Assembly: GCF_000373365.1 (NCBI RefSeq)
Contig: NZ_KB891102.1
Coordinates: 389,632 to 453,631, forward strand
Source: Parafrankia discariae
Lineage (GTDB): Bacteria; Actinomycetota; Actinomycetes; Frankiales; Frankiaceae
DNA length: 64,000 nt
Direction: 5' to 3'
The notes under the pieces were generated by a model, which saw only the letters and a list, made by a program, of their open reading frames with translations, ran no database searches and was not told where the DNA came from. The translations under genes and the position numbers were made by a program. Below, piece after piece: positions 54,141-64,000 of this stretch; within the stretch, counting starts at the first letter, position 1; every line of letters begins with the position of its first letter.

Positions 54141-54890
54141 TCAACCGTTTGCCGGCTGCGTCTGCGAGTGTACAGGTTCCGTGTCGCTTGCCGTCGGGGC
54201 CTCCTGCATCGGCAGAATCGCCTCGGCTGGCGGGTGGGAAGCGGTGCTCCCCGGTCCGACGCTGACGACTTTATCAGGCCCCGCGGCACCTGTGGCCAGG
54301 GGCCCGGTGTTGTGCTCCACCAGCCGGAACCCGCCCGGCTCGCGCCGCAGCAGCGACCAGCGGCAGTTGGCCAGCGGGCCGAAGACCCACCAGTTCTGGG
54401 CGGGCACGCCGAGGGCCTGCCCGATGAGCGAGCGGGCCGTCCCCCCGTGCAGCACGAACACGACGAGGCCGCCGGCGGTGGCCGGCACGCCCTCGGCGAC
54501 GAGGTCGTCGAGGACGGCGCCGGCGCGCGCGCCGACCTCCGCGTACGTCTCGCCGCCGCCGCGGCGGACGTCCTCGCCGCGACGCCAGGCGGCGTCCTCG
54601 GCGGGGAAGCGGGCGGCGGCCTCGGCGCCGGTAAGCCCGGACCACGCCCCCAGGTCGATCTCGCGCAGCCGCGCGTCGGCGCGGACCGGCAGGCCGATCC
54701 GCGCCGCGGTCTCCTGGCAGCGCCGCAGGTCCGAGGAGACCACGAGCTCAGGGTTGAGGGCCCTGATCACCGGGCCCACCAGCTCGGCCTGCCGCTGGCC
54801 GGTCGCGTCCAGGGGCGGATCGGCGTGCCCCTGGAAACGCCCCGCGTCGTTCCAGGACGTCCGCCCGTGCCGCCAGAGCAGCAGCCTCAC
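54141..54890 (-). CDS. Histidine-phosphatase family protein (GpgP-like)
   Basis: 249 residues. The catalytic RHG motif is LLWRHGRTSWNDAGRFQGHA, and the second histidine is in VVFVLHGGTARSLIGQALGV. The GTG start at 54890 overlaps the rsfS stop as GTGA. The next-to-rsfS position equals Rv2419c (glucosyl-3-phosphoglycerate phosphatase) in M. tuberculosis, so that role is inferred from order; other phosphomonoesterase functions are possible. The C-terminal 30 residues are not conserved. Confidence 0.85.
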   Translation of the reverse strand: MRLLLWRHGRTSWNDAGRFQGHADPPLDATGQRQAELVGPVIRALNPELVVSSDLRRCQETAARIGLPVRADARLREIDLGAWSGLTGAEAAARFPAEDAAWRRGEDVRRGGGETYAEVGARAGAVLDDLVAEGVPATAGGLVVFVLHGGTARSLIGQALGVPAQNWWVFGPLANCRWSLLRREPGGFRLVEHNTGPLATGAAGPDKVVSVGPGSTASHPPAEAILPMQEAPTASDTEPVHSQTQPANG

Positions 54891-55351
54891 CGCGGCTCTG
54901 CCGTACCGGCTCCCGCCGCACCACCCGTACCCGCCGTGCCACCGGCGGCCGCGACGCCGCCGGCCGCCACCGCGGCCACCCCGGCACCGACCGAGGCGTC
55001 CTCGAACGGGATGACCGGGCAGTCCTTCCACAGCCGCTCGAGGCTGTAGTAGACCCGCTCCTCGGCGCGCAGCACGTGCACGACGATGTCGGCGAAGTCG
55101 AGCAGGACCCACCGGCCCTCACGCTCGCCCTCGCGGCGCAACGGCTTCGCCCCCATCGCCCGCAGTTTCTCCTCGATCTCGTCGACGGCGGCCTTGACCT
55201 GCCGCTCGTTCTCGGCCGACGCGATGACGAAACAGTCGGTGATCGTCAGCCGCTCGCTCACGTCCAGGATGAGGATGTCCTGGGCGATCTTGTCGGCGGC
55301 GGCCTGGGCGGCGGCGAGGGCGAGCTCGGTGGCTCGCGGCGAAGCGGTCAC
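54887..55351 (-). CDS. rsfS: Ribosomal silencing factor RsfS
   Basis: 154 residues. The conserved DUF143/Iojap core is AADKIAQDILILDVSERLTI, TDCFVIASAENERQVKAAVD and REGRWVLLDFADIVVHVLRA. RsfS binds ribosomal protein L14 and blocks subunit joining when nutrients are low. GTG 55351 is preferred, with GGAG upstream; the frame to 55510 is low-complexity. The C-terminus carries an extra 35-residue Ala/Gly-rich tail. Confidence 0.92.
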   Translation of the reverse strand: MTASPRATELALAAAQAAADKIAQDILILDVSERLTITDCFVIASAENERQVKAAVDEIEEKLRAMGAKPLRREGEREGRWVLLDFADIVVHVLRAEERVYYSLERLWKDCPVIPFEDASVGAGVAAVAAGGVAAAGGTAGTGGAAGAGTAEPR

Positions 55352-55561
55352 GCTGGTCGGTCTCCAAAGCAGGTAGGTTCGCGCCCTGGCGGGACGCCCG
55401 GCCAGGCGCTGGTACCGCCCGATCGGAGCACCCCGGCGGGGGCGCGCCGGCCGCCCGCTGTCGGACGGCCGCATCAAGCGTGACACACCCACGGGAGTGT
55501 CGGCGAACATCCATCCCGCGATCGGGTCAAATGTTCCCCGGGCGCGGGTCGGCGGGCTCGG

Positions 55562-56179
55562 TCACCCGGGGTCGACGGGGGGCGGGCCGACGGCCGACCG
55601 GGGGTCGTACAGCCCGCGTTTGGCGATGTAGCGGACGACGCCGTCCGGGGTCAGGTACCAGATGGGGGCGGCCCGGGCGACCCGCTGGCGGATGTCCGAG
55701 GAGGAGATCGCGAGCGCCGGCACCTCGAGCAGGCTGACCGCCTCGTCGGGCAGGCTGGAGTGGCGGCGCAGGTGGTAGCCCGGCCGGGTCACGCCGATGA
55801 AGTGCGCCAGCCCGAAGAGCTCGGTGTGGTCCCGCCAGGTGAAGATCTGGGCGAGGGCGTCCGCGCCGGTGATGAAGAACAGCTCGTCGCCCGACCGCTG
55901 CCCGCGCAGGTGCCGCAGCGTGTCGATGGTGTACGTCGGGCCGCTGCGCTCGATGTCGATGCGGCTGACGGTGAACCGCGGGTTCTCCGCCGTCGCCAGG
56001 AAGGTCATCAGGTAGCGGTCCTCGGCGGCGGAGACCTCCCGGTCGACCTTCTGCCACGGTCGCCCGCTCGGCACGAAGACGACCTCGTCCAGGTCGAAGA
56101 GCGCCGCGACCTCGCTGGCCGCGACCAGGTGCCCGTTGTGGACGGGATCGAACGTCCCGCCCATCACGCCCAGTCGCAC
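55562..56179 (-). CDS. nadD: Nicotinate-nucleotide adenylyltransferase
   Basis: 205 residues. It makes deamido-NAD from nicotinate mononucleotide and [23 protein letters not shown] is the nucleotide-binding HxGH region, and [20 protein letters not shown] is the C-terminal ISSTxIR region. The gene is 210 bp upstream of rsfS on the same strand, the usual actinobacterial order, although an LCP-type gene sometimes found between them is absent here. Confidence 0.94.
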   Translation of the reverse strand: MRLGVMGGTFDPVHNGHLVAASEVAALFDLDEVVFVPSGRPWQKVDREVSAAEDRYLMTFLATAENPRFTVSRIDIERSGPTYTIDTLRHLRGQRSGDELFFITGADALAQIFTWRDHTELFGLAHFIGVTRPGYHLRRHSSLPDEAVSLLEVPALAISSSDIRQRVARAAPIWYLTPDGVVRYIAKRGLYDPRSAVGPPPVDPG

Positions 56180-56389
56180 GTGGGGACACTAACTCCGCGC
56201 AAAGTCGTCGCGCCTCGTCCACAGCGCCCGCGGCGGGATGTCCTGCGTCACTACCCAGCTGAGTTGCAGTTTCCAACCCAGAGCCCTACGGTGATCCAAC
56301 AGGGACGGCCGGACATCGGCGACGTCCCGGCCCAGGCGGGGCATGCGCCCGGCCGGGGCCTGGTGGGCTACGAGGGACGGAGCGCGGCG

Positions 56390-57202
56390 ATGGCGAGGAT
56401 CAGGGGATCAGTCGTTCTGGTGACCGGGGCGAACCGGGGGCTGGGGCGGGCCTTCGTCGAGGAGCTGCTGGCCCGGGGTGCCGCGAAGGTCTACGCGGCC
56501 GCGCGCGACCCGCGGTCGGTCCGGACCCCGGGCGTGGTGCCGATCCGGCTGGACGTCACCGACCCGGCCCAGGTCGCCGCGGCCGCCGAGGCGACCGGCG
56601 ACGTCGACATCCTGATCAACAACGCCGGCAGCTCGACCGGCGCCTCGGTGCTCACCGGGGACGTCGACGACATCCGCCTGGAGCTGGAGACCCACGTCTT
56701 CGGACCGGTGCACACCGTCCGCGCCTTCGCCCCCCAGCTCGCCCGGCACCGCGCCGACGACGCCGGCGCCGCGGCGCCGACCGGTGGGACGGGGCTGAGC
56801 GGTGGGGCGGGGCTGACCGGTGGGGCGGTGCTCAACGTCCTGTCGGCCCTGTCGTGGGTGGCGTCGCCGACGAACGGGGGCTACTGCGCGGCGAAGAGCG
56901 CCGCCTGGTCGCTGACGAACTCCCAACGGCTGGAACTGGCCGAACGGGGTGTCGCCGTGACGGCGCTGCACGTCGGCTACATGGACACCGACATGACCAG
57001 CGCCATCCAGGCGCCGAAGTCGGACCCGGCGGCCATCGCGGCGCTCGCGCTGGACGGCGTCGAGGCCGGAGCCGCCGAGGTCCTCGCGGACGAGACGAGC
57101 ACCCAGATCCGGGCGGGGCTGTCGGGCCCGCTCACCGGCCTCTATCCGGCGCTCGCCGAGCTCTACCCCTCGCGCGAGCCCGTGGCCACGCTGACGGGCT
57201 GA
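56390..57202 (+). CDS. SDR-family oxidoreductase
   Basis: 270 residues. VVLVTGANRGLGRAFVEELL, ILINNAGSSTG and GGYCAAKSAAWSLTN (catalytic Tyr and Lys) define a classical SDR. A Gly/Thr insert (GGTGLSGGAGLTGGAV) is not found in standard members. Substrate is unknown. The ATG follows GAGGGACGGAGC. Its 3' end overlaps the convergent HxlR gene by 40 bp, so the two may be controlled together. Confidence 0.88.
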   Translation: MARIRGSVVLVTGANRGLGRAFVEELLARGAAKVYAAARDPRSVRTPGVVPIRLDVTDPAQVAAAAEATGDVDILINNAGSSTGASVLTGDVDDIRLELETHVFGPVHTVRAFAPQLARHRADDAGAAAPTGGTGLSGGAGLTGGAVLNVLSALSWVASPTNGGYCAAKSAAWSLTNSQRLELAERGVAVTALHVGYMDTDMTSAIQAPKSDPAAIAALALDGVEAGAAEVLADETSTQIRAGLSGPLTGLYPALAELYPSREPVATLTG

Positions 57203-57786
57203 CCATCCCGGTCCACCGGGGGACGGCCCTCCGGCACGCTCACGACCACCTGGGCCGCCTCCGGGCCACCGCCCAGGCCAGGGACGACGACGGTGTCGGC
57301 GCCGGCATCCGGGTCGGCGCCGGTGCCGGGCCAGCCCGGCCCGGGGGCGGAGACGACGTCACGGACGTCGATCTCCGCCCCGACGCTGTCGACGAAGGCC
57401 ACCCGCACCGCGCCGCCGTCCGCCGCGGAGCGGTACACCACCGCCGGACCGTGGCCGGAGGGCCGGTGGGCGTCGCCCCACTGCTGCAACGCCCCCAGCA
57501 CGAGGCGCAGGTCGTGACCGGCCGGGGTGAGGTGGTAGCTGTACCGCTCGCGTGACCCGGGCTCGCGGTACGCCCGACGCTCCAGCACGCCGCAGTCGAC
57601 CAGCGTGCGCAGCCGGACGGTCAGGACGTCCGTCGCGATGCCGAGGGCGTCGCGGAACTCGGCGAAGCGGGTGCGCCCGCGGAACGCCTCCCGGACGACC
57701 AGCAGCGTCCACCGCTCGCCCAGCACCTCGAGGCTGCGCGCGATGGAGCATCTCGCCCCGTCCGGCGGGGTCGCCGACCTCGGCAT
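57163..57786 (-). CDS. HxlR-family transcriptional regulator
   Basis: 207 residues. Winged HTH of the HxlR type: CSIARSLEVLGERWTLLVVR, FAEFRDALGIATDVLTVRLR, YHLTPAGHDLRLVLGALQQW. ATG 57786 is preferred over the 16-residue longer frame. The C-terminal 80 residues are Val/Gly/Pro-rich. It is convergent with the SDR gene and divergent from pgm, with 110 bp to the pgm start. Confidence 0.88.
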   Translation of the reverse strand: MPRSATPPDGARCSIARSLEVLGERWTLLVVREAFRGRTRFAEFRDALGIATDVLTVRLRTLVDCGVLERRAYREPGSRERYSYHLTPAGHDLRLVLGALQQWGDAHRPSGHGPAVVYRSAADGGAVRVAFVDSVGAEIDVRDVVSAPGPGWPGTGADPDAGADTVVVPGLGGGPEAAQVVVSVPEGRPPVDRDGQPVSVATGSREG

Positions 57787-57896
57787 GCCGATCACGATAC
57801 GTCGCCCCGTCGCCCGCTGGCCAGGCCACGGCAACCGGGCGACGGGGGGCGCGGCACTAGGCTGGCCGGGAGCCGAACGATCCAGGGAGCCCGCCC

Positions 57897-59558
<1,662 letters not shown>

Positions 59559-60535
59559 CCGGTCAGGCCGGCCGGGCCGCCGGGTGGGAAGGCATCGCCG
59601 GGCACGAGGACGTCGCCGGCGATGCCTTCTCCCCCGGTGAGGAAGACGTCGCCGGCGGGAAAGGCGTCGCCGGCCGCGAGCGCCGCCACCAGCTCGCGGG
59701 CGACGAGGGCGGCGTGCAGCCGCCACATCCGCTCCGGCGGGTTCCCGTGCAGCCCCAGGAGTTCGCGGACCCGGTCCATCCGGTAGCCGACCGAGTTGCG
59801 GTGCATGTGGATGCGGGCGGCGACCGCGGCCCGGCTGCCGTTCGTCTCCAGCCAGGCGGCGAGCGTGGCCAGCAGCTCGGGCCGGTCCAGCAGTGGCTCG
59901 AGCTCGGCGCGGGCGAACGACTCCAGCCGCGCCCGCGGGACGGCCAGCAGCAGCCCGGCCAGCCCGGTCTCGGCGTGCAGCAGCTGCACGCCGTCCCCGC
60001 GGTGGCGCAGCAGCGCGAGCACGGCCCGCGCCTCGGCGAACGACGCCGCCGTCTCGGCGGTGTCCTGACCGTCGCCGACGACCACCCGCCCGGCGGCGGC
60101 CAGCACCGGCCGGTCCGATCCGACGGCGGCCGCGAGGCGGGCCCGCACCCCGGCCAGCTCCCGGCCGATCTCGGCGGCGTCGCCCGCGAGAACCGCCCAC
60201 CCGAGCTCGCCGAACGCTCCGTCCCGACGCACCGGCACGTCGAGGGCGGCCAGGGCCGCGCCCCACGCCTCAGTCCGGGCCCCGTCGTAACGCAGCACCA
60301 CGGCGGCGTGGGGCCGACTGAGATCCACGCCGGGGCGCACCGGCTGCCGGGCGACGTCGGTCAGCCCGAGGGCACCGATCGCCGGCACGTCCTGGACGGC
60401 CGGACTCGCAGGTGTCACCTGACGTCACTTCCTTTCGGGGGTCCACAGGATCCCCGCGCTGGCGGCCCTCGACGCGCGGTGACGAGTCCCCCACGGCCGG
60501 GCGATCACCGGAGGCCCGCGCCGAGCGCCCCGAAT

Positions 60536-60551
60536 AGACCCTTATGGGTCT
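60536..60551. promoter_or_regulatory. Dyad AGACCC-TTAT-GGGTCT upstream of the PucR gene
   Basis: A 16-bp inverted repeat with 6-bp arms lies 118 bp before the PucR start in an intergenic region with locally lower GC. It may be an operator for that regulator or for the divergent direction. Confidence 0.4.
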
Positions 60552-60687
60552 CATGTGCAGGTTATCGAGCGGGCAGCCCGGATGATTCCGCTCCCCCACC
60601 CCACGGGACCGCCCCGGGATCGCCCCGCACCCCGTCACGCACCGCGATCGCCGACCGGGGCCCGTGCCGGGGCACGGCGCCGGCCGG

Positions 60688-61164
60688 TCAGCCCCGCGGC
60701 CCCCACAGGTCACGCACCGTCGAGAAGACCCGCTGGCCATGGCTGATCTCGATCACGTTGCCGTCGGGGTCCGTCAGCGCGCAGACGTAGCCGACCGGGT
60801 CCGGCAGGTCCTGCGGCTCCCAGTGCAGACAGCCGGCGGCCCGGGCCCGCGCCGCCACGTCGTCCACGTCGGCCCGGCGCGGCACCTCGATCCCGAGGTG
60901 GGCGAACGGCGTCATGATCGGATGCCGGGCGCCGTGCTCCCGGGCGAAGTCCACCAGCACCAGGACGAAGGGCGTCCGCCACTGGCCCTCGTTGGACAGC
61001 CAGGCGCTGCGGCCGTCGGCGTCCTCGCGGACCGCCACGACGACCAGCGGGGTCATCGACGTGTAGAAGGCGATCGAGGCGTCGAGGTCGCTGGAGGGCA
61101 GGGCGACGTGCGTCCAGCGGGCGCTGGTCAGCCCCGGTCCGGACTCCTCGGCTGCCTCGGGCAT
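60688..61164 (-). CDS. VOC/glyoxalase-superfamily protein
   Basis: 158 residues from ATG 61164. One pair of VOC modules: WTHVALPSSDLDASIAFYTS, WLSNEGQWRTPFVLVLVDFA, AHLGIEVPRRADVDDVAARA and CALTDPDGNVIEISH. Metal-site positions (His in THVA, His in AHLG, Glu in NVIEISH) are present. Reaction unknown; it may be a dioxygenase, lyase or thiol-handling enzyme. The frame to 61413 is low complexity. Confidence 0.85.
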   Translation of the reverse strand: MPEAAEESGPGLTSARWTHVALPSSDLDASIAFYTSMTPLVVVAVREDADGRSAWLSNEGQWRTPFVLVLVDFAREHGARHPIMTPFAHLGIEVPRRADVDDVAARARAAGCLHWEPQDLPDPVGYVCALTDPDGNVIEISHGQRVFSTVRDLWGPRG

Positions 61165-61291
61165 CCCGGCGCTCCCGTCCACGGCCGGCGGCGGCCCCGA
61201 CGTCCGTGTCGGGGCCCGTCGCCGGCGGCCTGCGTGTGCCCGTCCATCGTGCCGCCCCGGACCCCGCCCGCGCCAGAGCGCAACGGCCCGT

Positions 61292-62548
61292 TCACGACCC
61301 GGTGGAGTTCCCCGGCGCCATGGGGTCCCCCGGCGACGCGGGCGCCGGCGTGGGTGCGGGTGCGGGCGCGGGCCGTGGGGTCCGGCCCCGGCGGCGGGCG
61401 ATCCGGACGGCACCGTAGGCGACCGCGGCGATCAGGCCCACCAGTGCCAGCGGACCTAGCAGGGCGATGATCTCCTCGACTCCGCGGACGAACCGGTTCC
61501 AGGACGTGCGCGCGGCCGCGGCCAGCCCCGAGTCGTCGTCGTCCGGCGTGGGTACGGTGTCCGCTCCGTCCTCGACGATCCGCACCGTCAGCGTCGCGAG
61601 GTCGCTGGCGTCGGCGAGGACCATCCGCTGGCCCTCGATCTGCTCGATCTGGATCTGCACACCGTCGATGGCCTGCTGCACCGACAGCGTCTCCCCCACC
61701 GTCGTGGCCTTGGCCAGCAACGTCGTGTAGGCGGTCCGGGAGGCCTCCAGGGCACGCTTGCGCGCCTCGAGATCGACGTACTCACCGGTCACGTCGCGCG
61801 AGGACATCGTCGACGCCGACACCGTGCCGATCCCGCTCAGACCGGACCGCAGCTCGTCGAACGACTCGCTGGGCACCCGCAGGGTCACGGTGGCGTACTG
61901 GCCCTCGTCGTCGGTGGTGGACGAGGTCCCGCCGACCTCGCTGGACTCGGTGTAGCCCGCCAGCCCACGCGCGGCCGCGGAGAGGTCCTGGACGGCCTTG
62001 TCCACGGCGCCGGCCGGCACGGACAGCGAGGCCGAGCCGTCGCGGACGATCCGTGGCTGGGCGCCGGCGGGCCGGGCGGGCTCGCCGCCGGTGCCGCGGG
62101 TAACGCCGGTACCCGCGGGCCCGCCCGGGACGGTCGACGGTGCCTCCGCGGCGATGCCGTCAGCCCGGGCCGCACCGGGCACCGGCGACGGCGCCGACAC
62201 CGACGAGCTGGAGTCCGTCGGCCCACTCATCTCACCGGGAGTACCGGGCTCCGACGCCGGCAACGGGATGGCCGCCGTGTCCGTCGAGCTCCGACCGGAA
62301 CCGTCCGTTCCGGCGGCGACGAAGCCCACCGCGAGGATCACGACGAGCAGCGCGCCCGCGCCGAGGATCAGCCGCCGGCGGCGGCGTGGGTCCGGCAGGG
62401 CGGGTAGCGCGGGCAGGAGGGCGGACCTGCGCCGCCGGATCGGCCCCGTCGTCGATGTCGTCCCGGCCGGTGTCGTCTTGGCCGGTGTCGTCTCGGTCGG
62501 TGTCGTCTCGGTCGGTATCGCTTCGGTCTGTTTCGTTCCGGTCGTCAT
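61292..62548 (-). CDS. DUF4349-domain membrane-anchored protein
   Basis: 418 residues from ATG 62548 (GGAGGGG upstream). A short basic-flanked membrane helix (LILGAGALLVVILAVGFVAA) follows a repeat-bearing N-terminus. The extracellular DUF4349 region holds VRDGSASLSVPAGAVDKAVQ, TVTLRVPSESFDELRSGLSG and a coiled coil (YVDLEARKRALEASRTAYTT). A second helix, ALLGPLALVGLIAAVAYGAV, lies near the C-terminus. The role is unknown, possibly envelope integrity. Confidence 0.85.
   Translation of the reverse strand: MTTGTKQTEAIPTETTPTETTPAKTTPAGTTSTTGPIRRRRSALLPALPALPDPRRRRRLILGAGALLVVILAVGFVAAGTDGSGRSSTDTAAIPLPASEPGTPGEMSGPTDSSSSVSAPSPVPGAARADGIAAEAPSTVPGGPAGTGVTRGTGGEPARPAGAQPRIVRDGSASLSVPAGAVDKAVQDLSAAARGLAGYTESSEVGGTSSTTDDEGQYATVTLRVPSESFDELRSGLSGIGTVSASTMSSRDVTGEYVDLEARKRALEASRTAYTTLLAKATTVGETLSVQQAIDGVQIQIEQIEGQRMVLADASDLATLTVRIVEDGADTVPTPDDDDSGLAAAARTSWNRFVRGVEEIIALLGPLALVGLIAAVAYGAVRIARRRGRTPRPAPAPAPTPAPASPGDPMAPGNSTGS
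62466..62525. repeat. 15-bp tandem repeat (4 units) in the DUF4349 gene
   Basis: Four units close to GTCGGTGTCGTCTCG encode Glu-Thr-Thr-Pro-Thr pentapeptides on the minus strand, near the start of the protein. Unit length keeps the frame. Confidence 0.9.
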
Positions 62549-62790
62549 GGCGGCACCCCTCCGTCCGGCCCGCGCGGTCACCCGCGCGGGCGGCGGCGGT
62601 CACACCACGCGCCCGCCGTCGAGGGATTGGACGCAGCGCCCCAACGATCGGTTCACCCCGGAAGTACCGAACATCCCACAAGCGAGTTGTGTCAGCCGAT
62701 CTATGCGCTCGGGGGACGACTCGTATCCGCCCACCGCCGAACAACGCGACCCGCCAGCCCGCCCGTCGGCGACTCGCCGGCCTGCGCTAC

Positions 62791-64000
62791 TCAGGTGGGC
62801 AGCAGCCGCTCGATGAAGTGCTGGAGCTGCTCGACGTTGCGGCACTCGACCATCTCGTCGACGAGGTCGGCGTAGGCGGTGGTGGCCGAGTCGCCGGACC
62901 CCCAGTAGCTGCGCGGCTCCGGGTTCAGCCAGTAGGAGTGCCTGGCCTGCCCGCACAGCCGGCGGAACACCGCGGCCGAGGTGGCCCGGTAGTTGTTGCG
63001 GGCGTCCCCCAGTACGAGCAGGGAGGTCCGCGGGCCGACGGCGTCCGGGTACTTCTCGGCGAAGACCTCGATCGCGTGGCCGTAGTCGCTGTGGCCGTCG
63101 AACCAGACCAGGTCGGCCTCGGAGGCGATCCGGGCCATCATGTCGCCCAGCTCCAGCCCGCGCAGGAAGCGGGTGACCTCGTCGGTGGTGTCGATGAACG
63201 CGAACGCGCGGACCTTGGAGAACTGCTCGCGCAGCGCGTGGGTGAGCATGAGGGTGAAGTGCGCGAAGGAGGACACCGATCCGGACACGTCGCACAGCAC
63301 GACCAGCTCGGGCTTGTGCGGCTTGTGCGGCCGGTGCTTGGTCTCCAGCGGCACGCCACCGGTCGCCAGCGACGCCCGGACGGTACGCCGGAAGTCGAGC
63401 CGCCCGGACCGGCCGAGCCGGCGACGGGCCGTCAGCCTGGTCGCCAGCCGGCGGGCGAGCGGATACACCTGGCGGCGCAGCTCGACCAGATCACGCTGGG
63501 AGGCGCGCAGGAAGTCGACCTGGTCGGCGAGCGGCTTCACCGCGGTCCGCTCGACGGCCTCGAGGCCGCGCTCCTCGGCCATCCGCCGGCGGACCTCGGA
63601 GGAGATCATCTCCTCGAACGCCCGGATCCGGTCGGCGATCGTCTGCCGCGCGATCCGCTCCTCGAGACCGCCGCGGTCGTCGTCGCCGAGCATCGCGGCG
63701 AGCAGGTCCGCGATCAGCGTCTCCGGGGACATCGCCCGCAGCACCCGGTAGATGAAGTAGCTGCGCTGCCCCGGACCGTTCTGCGCCGCGCCGAAGGCGC
63801 TGACCGAACGGCGGGCCAGGTCACGCAGCTTCTCGTCGTCGCCGTCGAGCAGCGCGTCGCGGAGCTGGTCACGCATGGCCCGGCGCAGCGCCTCGACCTC
63901 CTGCGGGGTCAGCTCGGACGGGTCGCCGTCCCGCTGCTCCCCCGGCCGCCGCTGCTCCCCGGCGGGGCCGCCCTCCTCGGGCAGCACGACACCGTCGCCG
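62791..64000 (-). CDS. VWA-domain (CoxE-like) protein, N-terminus outside the window
   Basis: At least 402 residues. The C-terminal VWA domain contains the MIDAS-type VVLCDVSGSVSSFAHFTLML and ARIASEADLVWFDGHSDYGH, then LLVLGDARNNYRATSA. The middle is helical and charged (RQTIADRIRAFEEMISSEVR). CoxE-like VWA proteins work with MoxR AAA+ ATPases in metal insertion or complex maturation; any such partner is beyond the window. The open frame continues past 64000, so the start is not visible. The 242-bp stretch between this gene and the DUF4349 gene is non-coding. Confidence 0.85.
   Translation of the reverse strand, partial: GDGVVLPEEGGPAGEQRRPGEQRDGDPSELTPQEVEALRRAMRDQLRDALLDGDDEKLRDLARRSVSAFGAAQNGPGQRSYFIYRVLRAMSPETLIADLLAAMLGDDDRGGLEERIARQTIADRIRAFEEMISSEVRRRMAEERGLEAVERTAVKPLADQVDFLRASQRDLVELRRQVYPLARRLATRLTARRRLGRSGRLDFRRTVRASLATGGVPLETKHRPHKPHKPELVVLCDVSGSVSSFAHFTLMLTHALREQFSKVRAFAFIDTTDEVTRFLRGLELGDMMARIASEADLVWFDGHSDYGHAIEVFAEKYPDAVGPRTSLLVLGDARNNYRATSAAVFRRLCGQARHSYWLNPEPRSYWGSGDSATTAYADLVDEMVECRNVEQLQHFIERLLPT

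Overview
The window is about 64 kb of very high-GC DNA (roughly 73% by eye, with almost every codon ending in G or C). Frequent GTG starts, ATGA/GTGA gene overlaps and several gene families point to a filamentous or Frankia-like actinobacterium: PAC2, DUF3159/DUF3710, ECF41 sigma factor, a DinB/DUF664-type thiol-transferase-like protein, LCP protein and a helix-turn-helix/kinase fusion. Many proteins carry Ala/Gly/Pro-rich extensions built on 15-21 bp in-frame tandem repeats, a habit common in Frankiales. Assignment to Frankia or a close relative is an inference from style and gene order. No phage, insertion sequence or CRISPR array was seen.

Layout. 1-755: a frameshifted, edge-truncated ROK regulator. 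752-9231: a block whose order matches the Mycobacterium tuberculosis Rv2689c-Rv2697c neighbourhood from memory: RNA methyltransferase, APC permease, ceoB/ceoC TrkA-type K+ regulators, DUF3159, OB-fold, DUF3710 and dut. 9437-15959: DUF4235, an 810-bp non-coding stretch rich in palindromes, a gamma-carbonic-anhydrase-like protein, an ECF41 sigma factor, valS and an inositol monophosphatase. 15946-23953: a cell-surface group (UDP-GlcNAc 2-epimerase, RmlD-like SDR, methyltransferase, LCP ligase, polysaccharide deacetylase, DUF1707 protein) in which several catalytic motifs are altered. 24162-31475: a PAC2 protein, then a complete mnhA(B)CDEFG cation/proton antiporter operon on the minus strand whose first gene is frameshifted at a pentanucleotide repeat.

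32286-40599: a membrane protein, a DHA2 drug exporter, a Ser/Thr kinase, tyrS, a gene graveyard (glycosyltransferase and MFS remnants), a MerR regulator and a DinB protein. 40762-49794: a SulP transporter fused to beta-carbonic anhydrase, an internally deleted CadD remnant, a minus-strand SDR/epimerase/TetR/cupin group and a divergent MMPL transporter. 49859-53515: a haloperoxidase-like PAP2 protein, a micro-operon of three overlapping small ORFs, an ABM monooxygenase-like protein and an AraC regulator. 53999-56179: tRNA-Ala(GGC), a GpgP-like phosphatase, rsfS and nadD, again a conserved actinobacterial order. 56390-64000: SDR plus HxlR regulator, phosphoglucomutase, PucR regulator, VOC protein, DUF4349 protein and an edge-truncated VWA protein.

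How the genes work together. Three themes recur. Ion homeostasis: CeoBC, the APC permease, the Mnh antiporter and SulP-CA. Envelope glycan assembly: epimerase, SDR, methyltransferase, LCP and deacetylase, with glucose-1-phosphate supplied by Pgm. Efflux: DHA2 MFS, MMPL and decayed CadD/MFS copies. The most unusual signals are the pentanucleotide-repeat frameshift in mnhA, the linked catalytic-residue losses in the sugar cluster, and the overlapping small-ORF operon near 51.4-52.05 kb.
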